Below are positions 1-12,470 of a stretch of DNA of 64,000 bases, one piece after another. The DNA is from Lasiosphaeris hirsuta (Eukaryota > Ascomycota > Sordariomycetes > Sordariales > Lasiosphaeriaceae), in NCBI GenBank assembly GCA_030549175.1, contig JAUKUA010000001.1:6324001-6388000 (forward strand), written 5' to 3'. Each line of letters begins with the position of its first letter. The stretch's first letter is position 1. The notes beneath the pieces were generated by a model. The model was given only the letters and a program-made list of their open reading frames with translations. It was not told the DNA's origin and did not search any database. A program made the position numbers and the translations under genes.

Positions 1-3000
1 TCTTCATCACACGACACGGATCTCACCCCTCTGACTCCACCCGAGGCAGGACCACAGGAATCTTACTCTCTCAAACCACTTCCTCGCTTACGCACGACTT
101 ACTCCATCACTGATACTTTGAGCATTGGGTCTTGATATTCCACCAAGGAGTACTCTTTTAAGAAAACGCGCCAATATTCGAGCCTCAAAAAACACTTTGT
201 CCACCGGCGTAGGTCATCCGCGATCCTCCCGGTAAGAGTTGCACTGCTAGTATTCCATCATTCGGGCTCAATACTTCATATACCAATGGCTAGCATTCAA
301 GCTTCAGTTCACCAGGGAATGTTATACGCCCTAGTGTCATAATCGAATGATGCCCAGGTCACTTGTAGACTCGGGCGGCTCAAAGTCACGCGTGTGCCTC
401 GAGCTGAGCAGTATGCACATCATGGTATCGAAGGTCAATACATCATCATATGATTAGGTAACTGAGGTATTCTACCAGTCACACAACACACACCGGCATG
501 AACCTATATCCAATGGGTCAACCGTGTGAGCAGGGGCATGTACTGTCCTCCAGCCCTGTTGCTTCAAGTCCCCTACAAGCTTCCCAAGTAAGTGCTCTCT
601 GGGCAAGAGCTCCCCCAGACACCATTGGCGCCAGCGATTCCAGGCCTAAGACCGTTGACCGTTTCGACATTAAGTGTACTACTGCGTTAGGTCCCCATCT
701 GATTTGCGGCCCCCCCCCCCCCCCCCTTCTTCACCGACCTTCCATGGCATTCCCCATCGGCCAGTGCTGATTCCCGTGGGTCCATCACATCACCCAGAAG
801 CCCAAGTACCAGTCCCAGCAGGCTCCTGAGCATCACACGACTGTGGCCGCATGCTGTCCCACCCTATCAGGACGAATCACGTACATATCCCTTTCTCGCA
901 GTTGGCACAGAGGCTTTGCTCAGCATCTACTATAGCTGTGCATCCGTGGACCGAGTGGTGGAGGCAGTATTTCTTGGCCATGATGTCTGCGGTCTTGTGG
1001 CTTTCGGGAATGATTGAAGATGTTTGGGCGATTGAGAAATCCAGCGATCTCTTTGGTATCACGGTACCTAGCAGTAGGGATCAGTTGGTGGTCCCTTCGA
1101 GCCTGGAATGGGTTCGTGGCTTCCGACAGTGCGGAAGAGAGGGAAGACTGACAATAGGGGGGCAGATTGATATCGCCAACTTGAGTAGGATTGCTATCAG
1201 TGGCTGCTTTTAGAATTGTGGGAGGCACGGTCTCCAGAGGCAGAGTCGGGTCGAGGCGGCAAGACTTGTACAAGCCCCATGAACTCCTGATGAGCAGCGA
1301 GACGCCGGTCTTTATACACGGCAGCGACCTTTACTCAGGAGTTCCCTTTCCCTTAAGATACGGTATTGGGGTAACTCACGAAGCAGGCTGAGCGTCTATC
1401 ACATATCACCTCGCGGCAATGCTGCACGGCGCATGGCTCTCGTTTTGTTGCAAATCGGAATGTCCAGATTGCTCCCGCTTGACCGTTTGGGAGAGAAGGT
1501 GCATCTCCCGTCCCTCGGACGCATCTCAGCTCCACGGTCTTCGATCCCACTCGCCACCCCGAAGCTTTTCCTGCCGCCATGGCTGCCCCTGGATGGGGGG
1601 CAGAGGCAGGTGGCCCGTTTGACGATCCTCGGGCCCGTGGAGGCCCTCCTCTTGGAGTTTACTGGGTCACGGCAGTCGCGCTGGTGTATGCCGTGATCCA
1701 GCCTGTGTACCGACTGGGCCGCGACAAGTTGCCAATCCTCAATCGTGACCGGACCTGGGGCCGCTCATTCGCATCCGTATCCGCCGAAAGGGCGCACCAG
1801 GAAACTCGAACACGAAGTTTCAGCTGCGTCCGTTCCCGAGTCCCTGTTCCTGGGCCCGGAGCCGCCTTGCTTCTAATATGCCAGATCCTGCAATGTCGGT
1901 CCAAGATGGATGCAATCCGTGCCGCCGATAGCCACGTCGCCTCGGTTGTGTAGCCATCCCAATCTTCTTCGGTGGCAAACGTCATCGCCATGTGTGCTAA
2001 TCGCTGCCTACTGGACAATGTGTCCTCGCTGCCTGACACGCCGTTTGGGTGCGCGGGCGACTCCTGGCGGCGCAACTTTCCCTTGGTCTTACAGGCAATT
2101 GCTGATAACCCACGTGGGACTCACACACTGGCTGAGACGCCATTTTGTGTGCTACCTACCGCTGGTAAAGTGGCTCCCCGTCCCAGGCACTAGGACGATT
2201 GCTGCTTGGACAATGGAGGTTATACGCCTATATATGGAGCCTACTCCCCCACGCCATCAGGCTCCAAGTTTCAGTGTCACCAGCGGGTATGCCCGTCTCC
2301 CGCGATGAGCCGTGGCCGGCTAGCGTGGTACCTGTCTGCCTCCATTCTTTGAATGGCTCAATCTCCAACCTTTTTTTTCTGCTTCGTCAGTCTCCCTGCT
2401 ACATTGGGAACGCCAAGGCGGACGAGTAGCTCGTAGCTTAATAACCCCCCATCTTCGACAGAGTGTCACCTGCCCCTCGCAGGTTGGTCGACGAATGATC
2501 GACAGTGTCATCCAGCGCGGAAGAGACCTACCTGATTCCGATGGGCCTCTGGGGCAATCGCGCGCGGCTGTGTCCACATTTTGGAAGGGGCGGTGGGCGG
2601 GTTGGGATTTCTTTTCTTGATATGCTTCGGCTTCCCAAGTAAGCCAAGGATCGGTCCTCGATCCTTTACTCACGTTCAGCTGGACCAGGTTTTTTCGTCT
2701 TCATGTTCCCGAAACAGGTCAATGAACGCGAGCCTCGTTGTCGATTTGATACGCATCCAAGGGGGTCAAGGATGTCATGGTGCGGCAGACCGCCTCGGTT
2801 CAACTTGCCCTCGAGTATCTAGAATCTGCAATTCCAAAACCAGGGCCACAGATCGAGCAGAAGGGCAGGATAGGTAGGATCCAGTTCCACGGAACCGGGT
2901 TTGTGTTTGAAAATGGAAAATGATAACCAAGGAATGAACAACCAAGTTGTCTTTTTTCTCACCTCAGTGGCTCTCCTTGATTCGCCGGCCGGGCCCCCAC

Positions 3001-4011
3001 ACACTTGACGCTGAGACGTCACTAGACTTATACATGCAACCGAGACCAGCAACAACACCTCTTCTGTCTAGCTTTGCGCTCCCAGCTCAACTGGGTCCTC
3101 CCCCTGGGTGGCGGGATCCGGGAAAAGCGCAGAACCCACGTCCAGCTAAATGCCAAAGTGCCCGACCGACCGGCTGACCGACCGACTTTCCCGCCCTTCC
3201 TCGCAATCGAGCTGTCCGAACCTTCCCGGGGGCTCATTCCTTCGCTATCCTACTAAACGCCCCGTCCCAAAGCGTTGGCTCGCCCCCCGCCGCCGTAAAG
3301 ACAAAAAGTGGGACGCCCCGGCGGTCCAGCATTGGCTGAGCTCTTGCAGGCCGGCCGAGACTCGGAAGACATCGGCCTGAGAGAGGTGGGGGGGGGGGGC
3401 GACATCGGGGCGCATTTGACACAAATCACACCTGTCCAGTCGGGCCAGTCGAGTCCTGGTCCAGCCAGTCCGGAGTTGCAGGCGACCGAGTCGTCGGGAT
3501 TTTTTTTTTCTCCACACGTCGCAAAAGCCCCATGTTAAAAGACGATCGAGATTCGTCAAGGGGAATCCGAGATTGCCGAGTCCCATAGCTCGGCCCGCGT
3601 CGCTGGTCGGTGAGCTCAGCTGACATGGTCACATAAAACCGATGTGGCGGTACGGCCGGTCACCGAAGACGATGTTGTGCAGTGTGGCAACCGACGAATG
3701 CGGGGTCAGAGCACAACCAGACCAAAGCGGTTGTGGCCAAAGCAGCGGACTTGACGAGGCGGTCAGGGACGCGGTAGACGCGGTATTCGTATGTTGGACA
3801 GAGCTGACAAGATACATTGTGTGCAGATTTGCATGGATAAGTGGTGTGATGTGAAAAGAGCTGCATCAAGCATTTGCTATATTTCTACGAGACCGCTACC
3901 TTCTTATACAAGGGGCAAGAAAATTCTCGTTCTACCAGTCGAGGTAGCGCTCGGGCACTTCCTCGATTTTCATGATATTGGGTATTTTTCTTTTTTGCAG
4001 ATTGTTGAGGT
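1..4011. other. Gene-poor left end, no recognisable gene
   Basis: I find no open frame with a recognisable protein family on either strand. The stretch holds homopolymers: about 17 C at 710-726, about 12 G at 3388-3399 and a T run near 3500. Short open frames here overlap on both strands, start from non-ATG codons in places and have no conserved motif. The right part is the 3' flank of OLA1, which ends at 4012. Decayed or lineage-specific genes cannot be excluded. Confidence 0.6.
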
Positions 4012-5518
4012 TTAGGCCTTGGCCGCGCCCGCCTTGATCAAGAGGATGTCGCCATCCTCGACGACGTAATCCTTGCCCTTGGTCATAACCTTACCTTTAG
4101 CCTTGACCTCTGCTTCATCGCCAAGCTCCTTGAGAACATTGAAGTTGAACACAATGGCTTGGATGAAGGTTTTCTCAAAGTCCGTGTGGATGACACCCGC
4201 AGCTTGCGGCGCTTTCGTGCCATTGCGGATGGTCCACTGCCGGACCTCATCAGGTCCAACGGTAAAGAAACTGCCTAGGTTGAGCGCCTTGCGCATTTGG
4301 ATAACGACCTTGGGCAGTGCAGATTCAACGCCAAGCTTCTTGCACTCTTCCTTGGCCTCGTCCTCGGTTTCAAAGCGGGTCAACCGTTCCTCGAACGAGA
4401 CAGAGAGGGGAATAATAGGATCTCCAGCAGCATTCTCCTTTACCCACTCGGCAATCTTAGCAAGATGTTTGTTCTTCTTCCGGATATAATCTTTCTCGGA
4501 CAAGTTGACGAGGAAGACCACAGGTTTCGCACTCAAGAGAAACAAGGGGTTGATGACCTCGACCTAAAACATAGTCAGTATATATGTTTGGTATAATGTA
4601 TGTGACATGATAAGGTGATTGTGTATGGTCAGAACGGGGTTTTTATCTCAATATGCACTCTGCGTGTGAGGCATTCAAAGAGCTGGGATTAATCAGGCCT
4701 CATGGCCTTTGTTCATCATAAAAGTGGGATGGGTGGGAAGAGGAGAAAAAAAAAATGTATGCCGCACCTCTTTGGGAGTCCAGTGGTTCTTGCGCACATC
4801 CTTGCCGTCTTTCAGCCAAGCCAAGATCTTCTCGATAGTAGCCTCCGTCTCTCTGGCCTGCTTCTGCGCAAGACTCTGGCCACCTTGGCGAGTGATCTTC
4901 TTTTGCGCCTCGAGTGCCTTCTCAGTAAACTCAATGTCCTTGAGTCTCAGCTCCTCGCTGATGATGTCGAGGTCTCTGGTCGGGTTGACATCTCCCTCGA
5001 CGTGGATAATCTCGGCATCGTCGAAGCAGCGAACCACCTGGAAGATGGCGTCGACAGCTCGGATGTGGGACAAGAAAGCGTTGCCGAGACCAGCGCCGGT
5101 TGAGGCACCTCGGGTCAGACCAGCAATATCATAGACGGTAAGGTTGGCCGGGACGCGCGACTTGGGCTTGTACTTGTCGCACAACCAGTCGTAGCGCGCA
5201 TCGGGGACGATGACTCGAGCCTCCTCCGGATCAATGGTGGCGTAAGGAAAGTTCTGCGACGTGAAGTTAGCGATGCTACTTGCTAGTAAGACGGAGAGTG
5301 GGGAGAATACATACGGCAGGGTTTCCCAAGTTGCACTTGGTGATGGCCTGGAACAGCGTCGACTTGCCGACGTTTGCCAGTCCAACCTAGCGCCCAAGAC
5401 AGTCAGCAGAATTGGCGAGACGAAGCCCAGCCAGGCAACCCACAATGCCGCTCTTCAGACTGTTTCCCGGGCGGCCCAGGAGGATCTTCTCCTCCTGAGC
5501 GACTTTCTTGGGAGGCAT
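4012..5518 (-). CDS. OLA1: Obg-like ATPase 1 (YchF/OLA1 family P-loop NTPase)
   Basis: Four exons: 5518-5444, 5386-5315, 5253-4768 and 4563-4012, giving 394 aa, the usual length for the family. The ATG at 5518 begins MPPKK, the normal eukaryotic OLA1 start. The P-loop G1 motif (GLANVGKS) spans intron 1, so exon 1 ends right after GI. DIAGLTRGAS carries the G3 region, and the C-terminal TGS/ubiquitin-like domain ends in KAGAAKA. Family members are cytosolic, prefer ATP over GTP, bind ribosomes and act in stress responses. Intron 3 (4564-4767, 204 nt) is the longest placed in this window. The gene is divergent from the DeSI-type peptidase, with about 1 kb between the starts. Assignment is firm; the only uncertainty is exact splice sites, supported by frame and motif continuity. 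Confidence 0.97.
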
Positions 5519-6485
5519 CTTGTTGCGTTTGCTATAGTGACGAGTGGAGATGTAGATGTGTGTGCAGTCAAGCACAGGTTTTGTGAAAAATGCAGAGCTA
5601 GCTGCGAGGGTTCGAAGGAGGGGTAAGGAAGAAGTGAAAAAGGTGGAGCGAAGAGGAGTCGTCGTTGCGACGAGCTCGTGGGCTGCCTGCCACGAGCCTC
5701 GGATTCGAGCGCCGACGGAGATAACGGCCACTCAAGGAGATTCTGACAGACGGCGCCCCAGCGATCGCTTGATGTTCTGGTCGGCCGCTGTTTATTCGCG
5801 CTGTCTGTCGCGGAAAAGCTTTGAAGCTTGACAGGAGATCAGGATTGGAGCGTCTGGTAAGAAAAATCCCAACTGTGCATTGGATGTAGGGGAACCAGGT
5901 GGGGCTCAGCAATCCCTTAACTGGAAGATCAATTGCCCGAGGTAGGAAGGAGCCCACCACCGCCTAGGTACGGCCAAACGGCCGCCGCTTTGCCCAAGAC
6001 GTTTGGGGGCTTGGCGTCTGTGCGGGCGGGACCCTGGTCCAGAGCCAGCAGCCCAGAGCCAGCTCCCAGGCCATGCAGCAAAGCCGCAGCACGGGAATAG
6101 CAAACAGCACGGTGTCTCAACGCCTGCGCAAAGTCAAACTAGATAGGTTGATAATTGTCTTCTCTTTATCACTCTTTAGCCACCACAACAAAGTAGCAAC
6201 TTGATCGCGACTGTCGCAAACTACTTCTGTCTCCCTACGCGTCCTATAGCCTCGTCTCCTAATTTATGCTGTGTTCAGTTACGGATTTCCAGTCCTCGCT
6301 TATCGAGTGCCTTTGTTCGTCGATCCATAATTGGTAGCCTGGCGCGTGCATGAATCTGCCTCGCTCGTCACCACCATCGAGCTGACGTCGAGCTGACTCC
6401 CAACATCCAAGTCTTTGCTCTGGCAGACGATTTCGTTTCTACTCGTCTCCAGTCCCTGTCCAAAGTTGCCCCAACATCCATTACA
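5519..6485. promoter_or_regulatory. Divergent intergenic region OLA1 / DeSI peptidase
   Basis: A 967-bp stretch lies between two divergent starts, so it must contain both promoters and 5' UTRs. It has no reading frame with family similarity and no clear TATA box. The right half has pyrimidine-rich runs before the ATG at 6486, as is common upstream of fungal genes. Confidence 0.5.
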
Positions 6486-7322
6486 ATGCCGCGAAAGTCA
6501 CAGAAGCCTGCAAGGTCTCATAGGTCGACCTTGTCGCTCCAAAAGACCGAGATCGTCATCCATGTTTACGATCTCCTCCCGGTATGGACATCCATCTAGC
6601 ATGTTAGCATGATCCCGAATACTGACCTTCCACCTTGCGCATAGCCCGGCCGAGTATCATCGACATTGTGGTTTCTAGGCACCTCGCTGCTCCACTCCGG
6701 CGTCGTCATCAACGGCAAGGAATATGCATACGGTGGGCATGACAGGCGGGGCGTAACGGGCGTGTACTGGACAAAACCAAAAACGGAGCCCCCAGGCGGC
6801 ACGTTCAAGTGCGAGATACTCCACGGCTTCACCCTCGCGTCCCAGGCCGAGATCGACTCAATCGTTCGTGACGCCTCCGAAGAGTTCCACGGGACCGCGT
6901 ACAACCTTTTGACTAAGAACTGCAACCATTTCACATCACACCTGTGCCAGAAGCTAATGGGACGGCCCGGCCCGGCATGGCTAAACCGAGCAGCCAGCAT
7001 CGGCGTTGCGTTGCCGTGCGTCGTGCCGCGTGACTGGATCGAAGCTCCGGACTTTGAGACGGCTGACGGCGAGCTGCTGGACGAGGATGAACATGACCAC
7101 GCTGACGAACGGTCCAGGATGCTGAGGACCTCGGACGAGCAGCCCCGTCTGGTAGATCAACCCGGGCGTCGTAACACCAGTGACGAGCTTGACTGGGACA
7201 GCGAGACCGAGCGCCAGACTGGGGGTAGTGGAAAGGGGAAGGGGAAGGGGAAGGCGCCAGCTAGGGACTCTGCCGGCAGAAACCTCCCCGCTGCAGAAAG
7301 AGCCCCCACTACACACAACTGA
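6486..7322 (+). CDS. PPPDE-domain (DeSI-type) cysteine isopeptidase
   Basis: Two exons, 6486-6581 and 6645-7322, 257 aa. The first ATG gives a basic N-terminus followed by IVIHVYDLLP; after the 63-nt intron the protein continues PGRVSS, the hallmark start of the PPPDE fold. The expected catalytic His lies in LLHSGVVI (about residue 49) and the catalytic Cys in NCNHFT (about residue 125). The family comprises papain-fold deSUMOylating or deubiquitinating isopeptidases (DeSI-1/-2, Arabidopsis and yeast relatives). The last about 80 residues are acidic, then Lys/Gly-rich (GKGKGKGK), and probably disordered. It is divergent from OLA1 and convergent with the SDR gene. Family and active site are clear; whether the substrate is SUMO or ubiquitin cannot be told from sequence. 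Confidence 0.93.
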
Positions 7323-8476
7323 AGGACACCGCCGTGCCCTGTACATTGATTTGCTTAGCATCGTCTTGGAGTTTCGGATGGACATTGCTTGCACTTTCGC
7401 ATTGATACCAAGATACTTGTTTCCTTGGGGGTCTGGAGATAATGGCGTTTTTTTGTTATTTTGGGGGGTTCTTTGGTTATGTTGGCTTTGACTATACATC
7501 ATCCGGGTTCTTGCTACAGCAGTTTGGATTACCGTGTTGGTCATAAGATTCAAGTGCTTCGCTTTGGTTTGAGGTCCTACCCGAAGCCAGCCGTTGACAG
7601 TACTGAGTTTCGTCGAGTATGAGGTCTTTGACTGTTTTATAGCTCAAGTGTGCTCGAGGTTAGTTATGCAGTTTCGCAAATACCATATTAATCGAAAGCC
7701 GGGCTACTCTCCTTCAAAAAAGTTGCCTTTCTGGGATGTAAGCTTTATCATATTCAACCTCGCTGGGAACTCGGGGGTGGTAGTCTGTCCAGGGGTTTAT
7801 GGGTCCCCGATCTATAGTAGCTACTAAGTACTTGTTTGTTTCACTTCGGAACGTTGTGGGGTTGAAATAGGTAGGCATGTCTTGATACAAGTCTACTTTG
7901 TAGCTCAGAGAACATGTTATGTACTAAAACGGGATAATATCTGAAGAGGTGATTCTAACATTCGCTGGTAAGCTCTTCGTTAAACGCTTCTAGTATGTCC
8001 CCTCTGGCCTTGGTTGTCTGTTGGCACGCAACTTCAGAGCTCAGCCACCGATCAACTTGGTTACTAGATATAGTAGCTAAGTTACTTGCAAGTTCGCAAT
8101 GTTCTACTATTCGTATATGAATAAAAAGAAAATAAGCCATATGACAATAGGCCGTCTGGCGTTGTGCAAATACTTGGATTTGGGTGAGGTAGCACCCCAT
8201 ATGATTCCCCATGGTAGGTGCAAGGCTGATCAAGGAGTGAGGGCTCGGGAGTGCGGGATCGGTCAACATTGATCTTGACAACATTCGGAGACGCAAGATT
8301 CGGCCCAAATGCCGCCAAACTTCCGTTGACTTGCCCACTCGCGGTACGATGCACACAACGGGTTCGGTCGCGGCGTCACAAAACTCTTCCCGAAGCCGTG
8401 AGCCGCAAGACAAATCATAGACAGATTATGTTTTTAGAGTACCGTTTTTAAATATAAAAGTGGCCGTCCAAAAACC
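7323..8476. other. Convergent intergenic region
   Basis: This 1.15-kb gap separates the 3' ends of two convergent genes. An open minus-strand frame at 7955-8413 has no recognisable motif and an irregular composition, and I do not call it. The DNA is visibly richer in A and T than the flanking exons. Confidence 0.5.
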
Positions 8477-10072
8477 CTACCGAGTTCCTTTCGAAGCTTC
8501 ATGCATCAAATTCCACTCCAATATCTCCTGGCATATTCCATCGAGACTGTTTACCGAGCCGTGATAGGAAATCCCGCCATCCTCCACACTTCGTCTTGCT
8601 GCCGAGTCATCTATCTTCATGTGCATACTAATAGCCAGTATCGACGGCTGTAGGAGGTTGAGGGGAAAGCCGGGGTCCTTCAGACCGAGCACCGTCTTGA
8701 GGAACGGAAGGCGAGCTAGCGCCAGGATGTACGCCTCGACAAGATGGCCTAGGATGAAGAAGACGATAGGTTGTAGTATTGTGACCTTCGTGGGCGTGGT
8801 AGCCAAAGTGGTGATGGCAGTATACAGATCCTCATTGGCCTGCATCGGCCCCGGATCAGTGACGGCGAAGGGGCGACCAGCACAAAGGGGCATTTCTTTG
8901 CGTGTCAACGCAGACTCAAATAACAGGTGGGCGAGGGCAACATTTCGGCTGTGCACGACTTGCCTTGATACGAACAAATTAGAGTTGCGTATAGCCTAGG
9001 ATCTGCGCATTCGACTTACTGGATAAGGTGTGGGGTGCTCGTCACGATGCCAGTACCCATTCGCAATGCTAGGCCTATGAGCTGACCAGAATTCTGCCCA
9101 TATATCCCATTGCCTGGGCGAACTGATCCTGTCCGGAATGTCTCCTCGTTAGCGAGACAGACCAGCCGCTCGGCCTCAGCTTTTGAGCGTGCATCTATAC
9201 CGTAGTTAGCATCCGACTACGTTCTATGCTCACTTCCAGTATTCGGAATACCGGCCTGTACTTACAGTTAGCAAAGTATTGGTTGTGCGGGCGGATAGGG
9301 GCATCAAAGTCCTTTTCCGATGCTGTTTGGATCCAACGGCGAGGCTTATTCTGCCACGGCCAGATTATGTACTCGGCAGGCAATATATCAATTGATGTCG
9401 ACCCTGTCGAGATAAAAATGTCGGCGCCCGCTTTCTTGGCCGCTCCGAGAAGATTGGCAGTACCTCCAGCGTTGACGCGGCGAGCACGCTCATACAACAT
9501 CGGGTGGCGTTCGCCGGGGTTAATCAAGGCAGCAGTATGAAAAACGGTAAGCGGACTCTTGGAGACACTTGCCGGCCATGGCTCCGAGAAGGCGGCCTCC
9601 ACGGAGGCGGGCAAGGTGATGTCTGCCTTCACAAAACCGCAGTTTCCCGCTACCAAGTCAGGGCGGGTAACGGGCGCGAAGTCAACGATGCGTATGCTAT
9701 CCCGCGACTGACCGCGCTGAAGTAGAGCCATGACTATGTCGCCACCCACCATACCTGCAAAGGTATTCCATGTCAGCCCGCAACCCAGAGAGGCAGGTGG
9801 AGTCTTAGGGACAGGTCAGAAGCCGACTCACCAGCACCGCCAATTACGATATATCTCCGGTCTAGGCGAGGCGGGAGGTCCTTGACAAAGTCGACTGGGT
9901 TGCGCTTTATGCGCTCGTACGCGGCCCGGACCTCGTGCTGGGTCCAACGACGGGGTGCCCATTCGGCAACTTCTTCGGGAACGCTTTTCATGGCCGAATT
10001 GATGCGATAGAGCCATATTGTGATAATGACAATTGTGAGGGCTGCCGCCCCCGTCACGGTGCTAAGAACCAT
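8477..10072 (-). CDS. 3-beta-hydroxysteroid dehydrogenase/isomerase-type extended SDR, membrane-anchored
   Basis: Four exons: 10072-9832, 9754-9266, 9194-9020 and 8963-8477, 463 aa. Residues about 2-24 form a hydrophobic N-terminal anchor. The Rossmann dinucleotide motif GGAGMVGG is split by intron 1, and the catalytic YxxxK (YARSK, Tyr244/Lys248) is split by intron 2 inside the Tyr codon. VFHTAALINP is the typical 3-beta-HSD segment after the cofactor domain. A second hydrophobic stretch near the C-terminus (FFILGHLVEAYILAL) fits the membrane-associated steroid/sterol dehydrogenase group. Likely an NAD(P)-dependent oxidoreductase of the endoplasmic reticulum membrane; the substrate (sterol, or a secondary-metabolite alcohol) is unknown. 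It has no biosynthetic partners nearby, so it is not obviously part of a cluster. Confidence 0.9.
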
Positions 10073-12470
10073 ATTCGCAGCTCACGTCTTGAAGAGGAAG
10101 ACAAGTCAACGAGCAGTCAAACGGTCGCTCGGTTTGTTTTCGTAAGAAGAAGATGGTCCACTGCCTGGTGTTAGGCTGCCAATGTCAGCAAGCCTCTCGA
10201 TCCTGGTGTTGCATCTCTAATGGGCACGGACTGTTGGCAAGGCAAGGAAGGCGCATGCCGCTGGATTGTCGTTGGTTGTTCGCTCGCTTCCGGCTGTGAA
10301 ACGATCTTACGGCATGTCTATGCGTCGAGGGAAAGAATATTGAATTTGGTTCGCAACCCACGGTTGATAAAAATACCATATTACTAACAAAAGCCTCAAT
10401 AATGGCCGGACGTCCCTCATTAGACACCACAGAGACCTCTTATAGAACTAATACAGAGGGCATGCCATACAGAGCTCAAATAAGATACTGCAGAGGAGGG
10501 TGTTTGTGTGCATAGATAAAACGAATAAGACTTGTTTTAGTCCTCAAAAACAATGTTCTTCTGACGAATTCAGTGTTGAGCCCAGACACACAAACCAGTA
10601 CTAATCGAGGGGATGAGAAGCGTTTACACCGACATCCTAGCTAGGTAAGGTGCAGACATCTAACGATATTTGACTATACAATTGAGTTTTGAGGAGACGT
10701 TGCTAGACCCCACATTGGCTTGGTAAATACCACCGCGACCGACAGACTTGTGTCATCGCTGAAGTCTAGCGGTGCCGGAGCGATGAGACGATGGTAGTGG
10801 GAGAATAGGTAACATGCCGCGCACCGTCAACTTTTTTAAGCTCTGGTTTGCTGTGTTGTTGCTTTCTGCGATCTGCAGGTGTCACGGGAGTGTGCGGAAC
10901 GGAGCACAAGTGAGCATCTGTCAGTCAACCGTGCGGTCCTCGCGAGGTCACGGGTCCCAAGCGTTGCCCAAGTTAGATTGGAAGATTGTTTCCTAATAAG
11001 AAAGTCATGCTGTCTCAAATGTCTTTCATGCGTTCCTGACATTGACATCCGCACACTACAAGCAGTAAGTACCTGACCTCAATTCGTTGTCAATTCCAAC
11101 GCTGGGATGAGAACTTGTGGAGGAAGGGAAGTGTGGCGCTAGCTGCCAAGTTCATCCCGAGTCCGCGAGCCCGCCCGAAGCACTTGCAGTCGTTGACGAC
11201 CAATTGAGACATCTAATTGGCCCTTAAGGCTAGGGGCCGCTTGCTGCCGGTTCCTGGGAGGTGGGGTGCACCATTCGTCAGTCCTTATCGGCGCTCGCGG
11301 ATGGGTGGCCAAGCAGAAATTTCCCAGATTTCTACGTCGAACCGATAGCTCCGAGACACACCCAACAACCCCTCCCCCCTCCCATTGAACAAATTAGCAA
11401 CCACCTTGCACTAAATACGGCAGTTTGTTCACCTTGCAAGGAACTCGCTGGAAGATGGGACATGCGGGAGGTGCCTTCGATCCAGATTCAACAGTCACTG
11501 TGATGTCAGTGTACATATGTGCCGTCGGGGGGGGGGCTTCTCTGTTGAGTCTGTGTTTCGAAAATGAGACCTGAGATCTGCTCGGTTGGCCCGTGAACCC
11601 CTTGTTCTGTTCGGTTATCTCTTTCCCCGGTCAGGCGCCGCGGCCAGCCACTTACTCGCTGCCTTATCGTCCAGTGGCTGGAAACACGCGGATATCTGGG
11701 GGATTTGCGGTCTTTCAATGCTCTGTGAGCCGTATGCTCCGCGTAGATGGGCACAGGCTCGCATGACCAGATCTCAAGACAGGGAGAGCAGGCTGTGGTG
11801 AGACTGCGACCTTCCAAATTCTCCCCGCATCGCACAGGCTCGTGTGCTCGAGGATCACCAACACACACAGATAGATGCAAGCCACGCGCGGTGTGTTCGC
11901 TTTCGGTCGCCTGGACGCTGGCCCGGCCCTGAATGGCCAAGGCTCCACGTCACAGAGTCGATGCGCTGGAGCGCCATCCAGAGAGAAAATGCTTTCCTGT
12001 CCACTCGAGACGCTAGTGTCAGGTGCAATTCGGCCTTTAGTGCCGGCCGCTTGTGCATCACTGGCAGTCGGCCAATCATGGCGGCGCTGGCTGCTCTAGC
12101 CACACCTTTTTGGCCCCATCGTCAGGTCCCGCCTCTGAATTTCCCCAAAAGGCTGATGAGTGAGGTCCCGGATTGCCGGGGTGGCCACGGCCGAGCTTGA
12201 AAACACAAGAGCAATCAAAAGATCATGTTTCGTACCTTCCTCAAAACAGCGCACTCCCCGGATTGCTCTGCTCTCTTCCACCCAGCCTCCTCTTGTCAGA
12301 TCATGCATCGTCAATAACCATCAGCCCCCCAGGACCCCGCGTTCACTTCTCTTGCACTCCAACATATCCATCGTGTATACCCAGCTCGATATCTGCTAGC
12401 CATTTATCACTTCGCTGCGGTCCTCAATCCAGCACATCCAACACCACAATAGCCATCCACACGTTTCACC
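10073..12470. other. Gene-free 2.4 kb upstream of DUF7707 gene
   Basis: No protein family is recognised on either strand. A 60-codon ATG frame at 10814 has a hydrophobic start but nothing conserved after it. The last about 200 bp before 12471 are C/T-rich and A/C-rich, as in many fungal core promoters, and are the likely promoter of the next gene. Confidence 0.5.

Noticed and set aside
877..1062. Minus-strand frame ending in a Cys/His-rich tail (YCLHHSVHGC, CANCEKGIC)
   Set aside because: The tail looks protein-like, but no supported start or upstream exon could be joined and no family is known to me. It could be a relic.
7955..8413. 152-codon minus-strand open frame
   Set aside because: No motif, irregular composition, and it lies in the 3' flank of two convergent genes.
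8477..10072. Secondary-metabolite cluster around the SDR gene
   Set aside because: No polyketide synthase, NRPS, terpene cyclase, P450, transporter or cluster regulator lies nearby.
10814..10996. 60-codon ATG frame with a signal-peptide-like start (FFKLWFAVLLLSAI)
   Set aside because: The remainder has no cysteine pattern or motif, and an overlapping minus frame of similar length exists. Probably chance.
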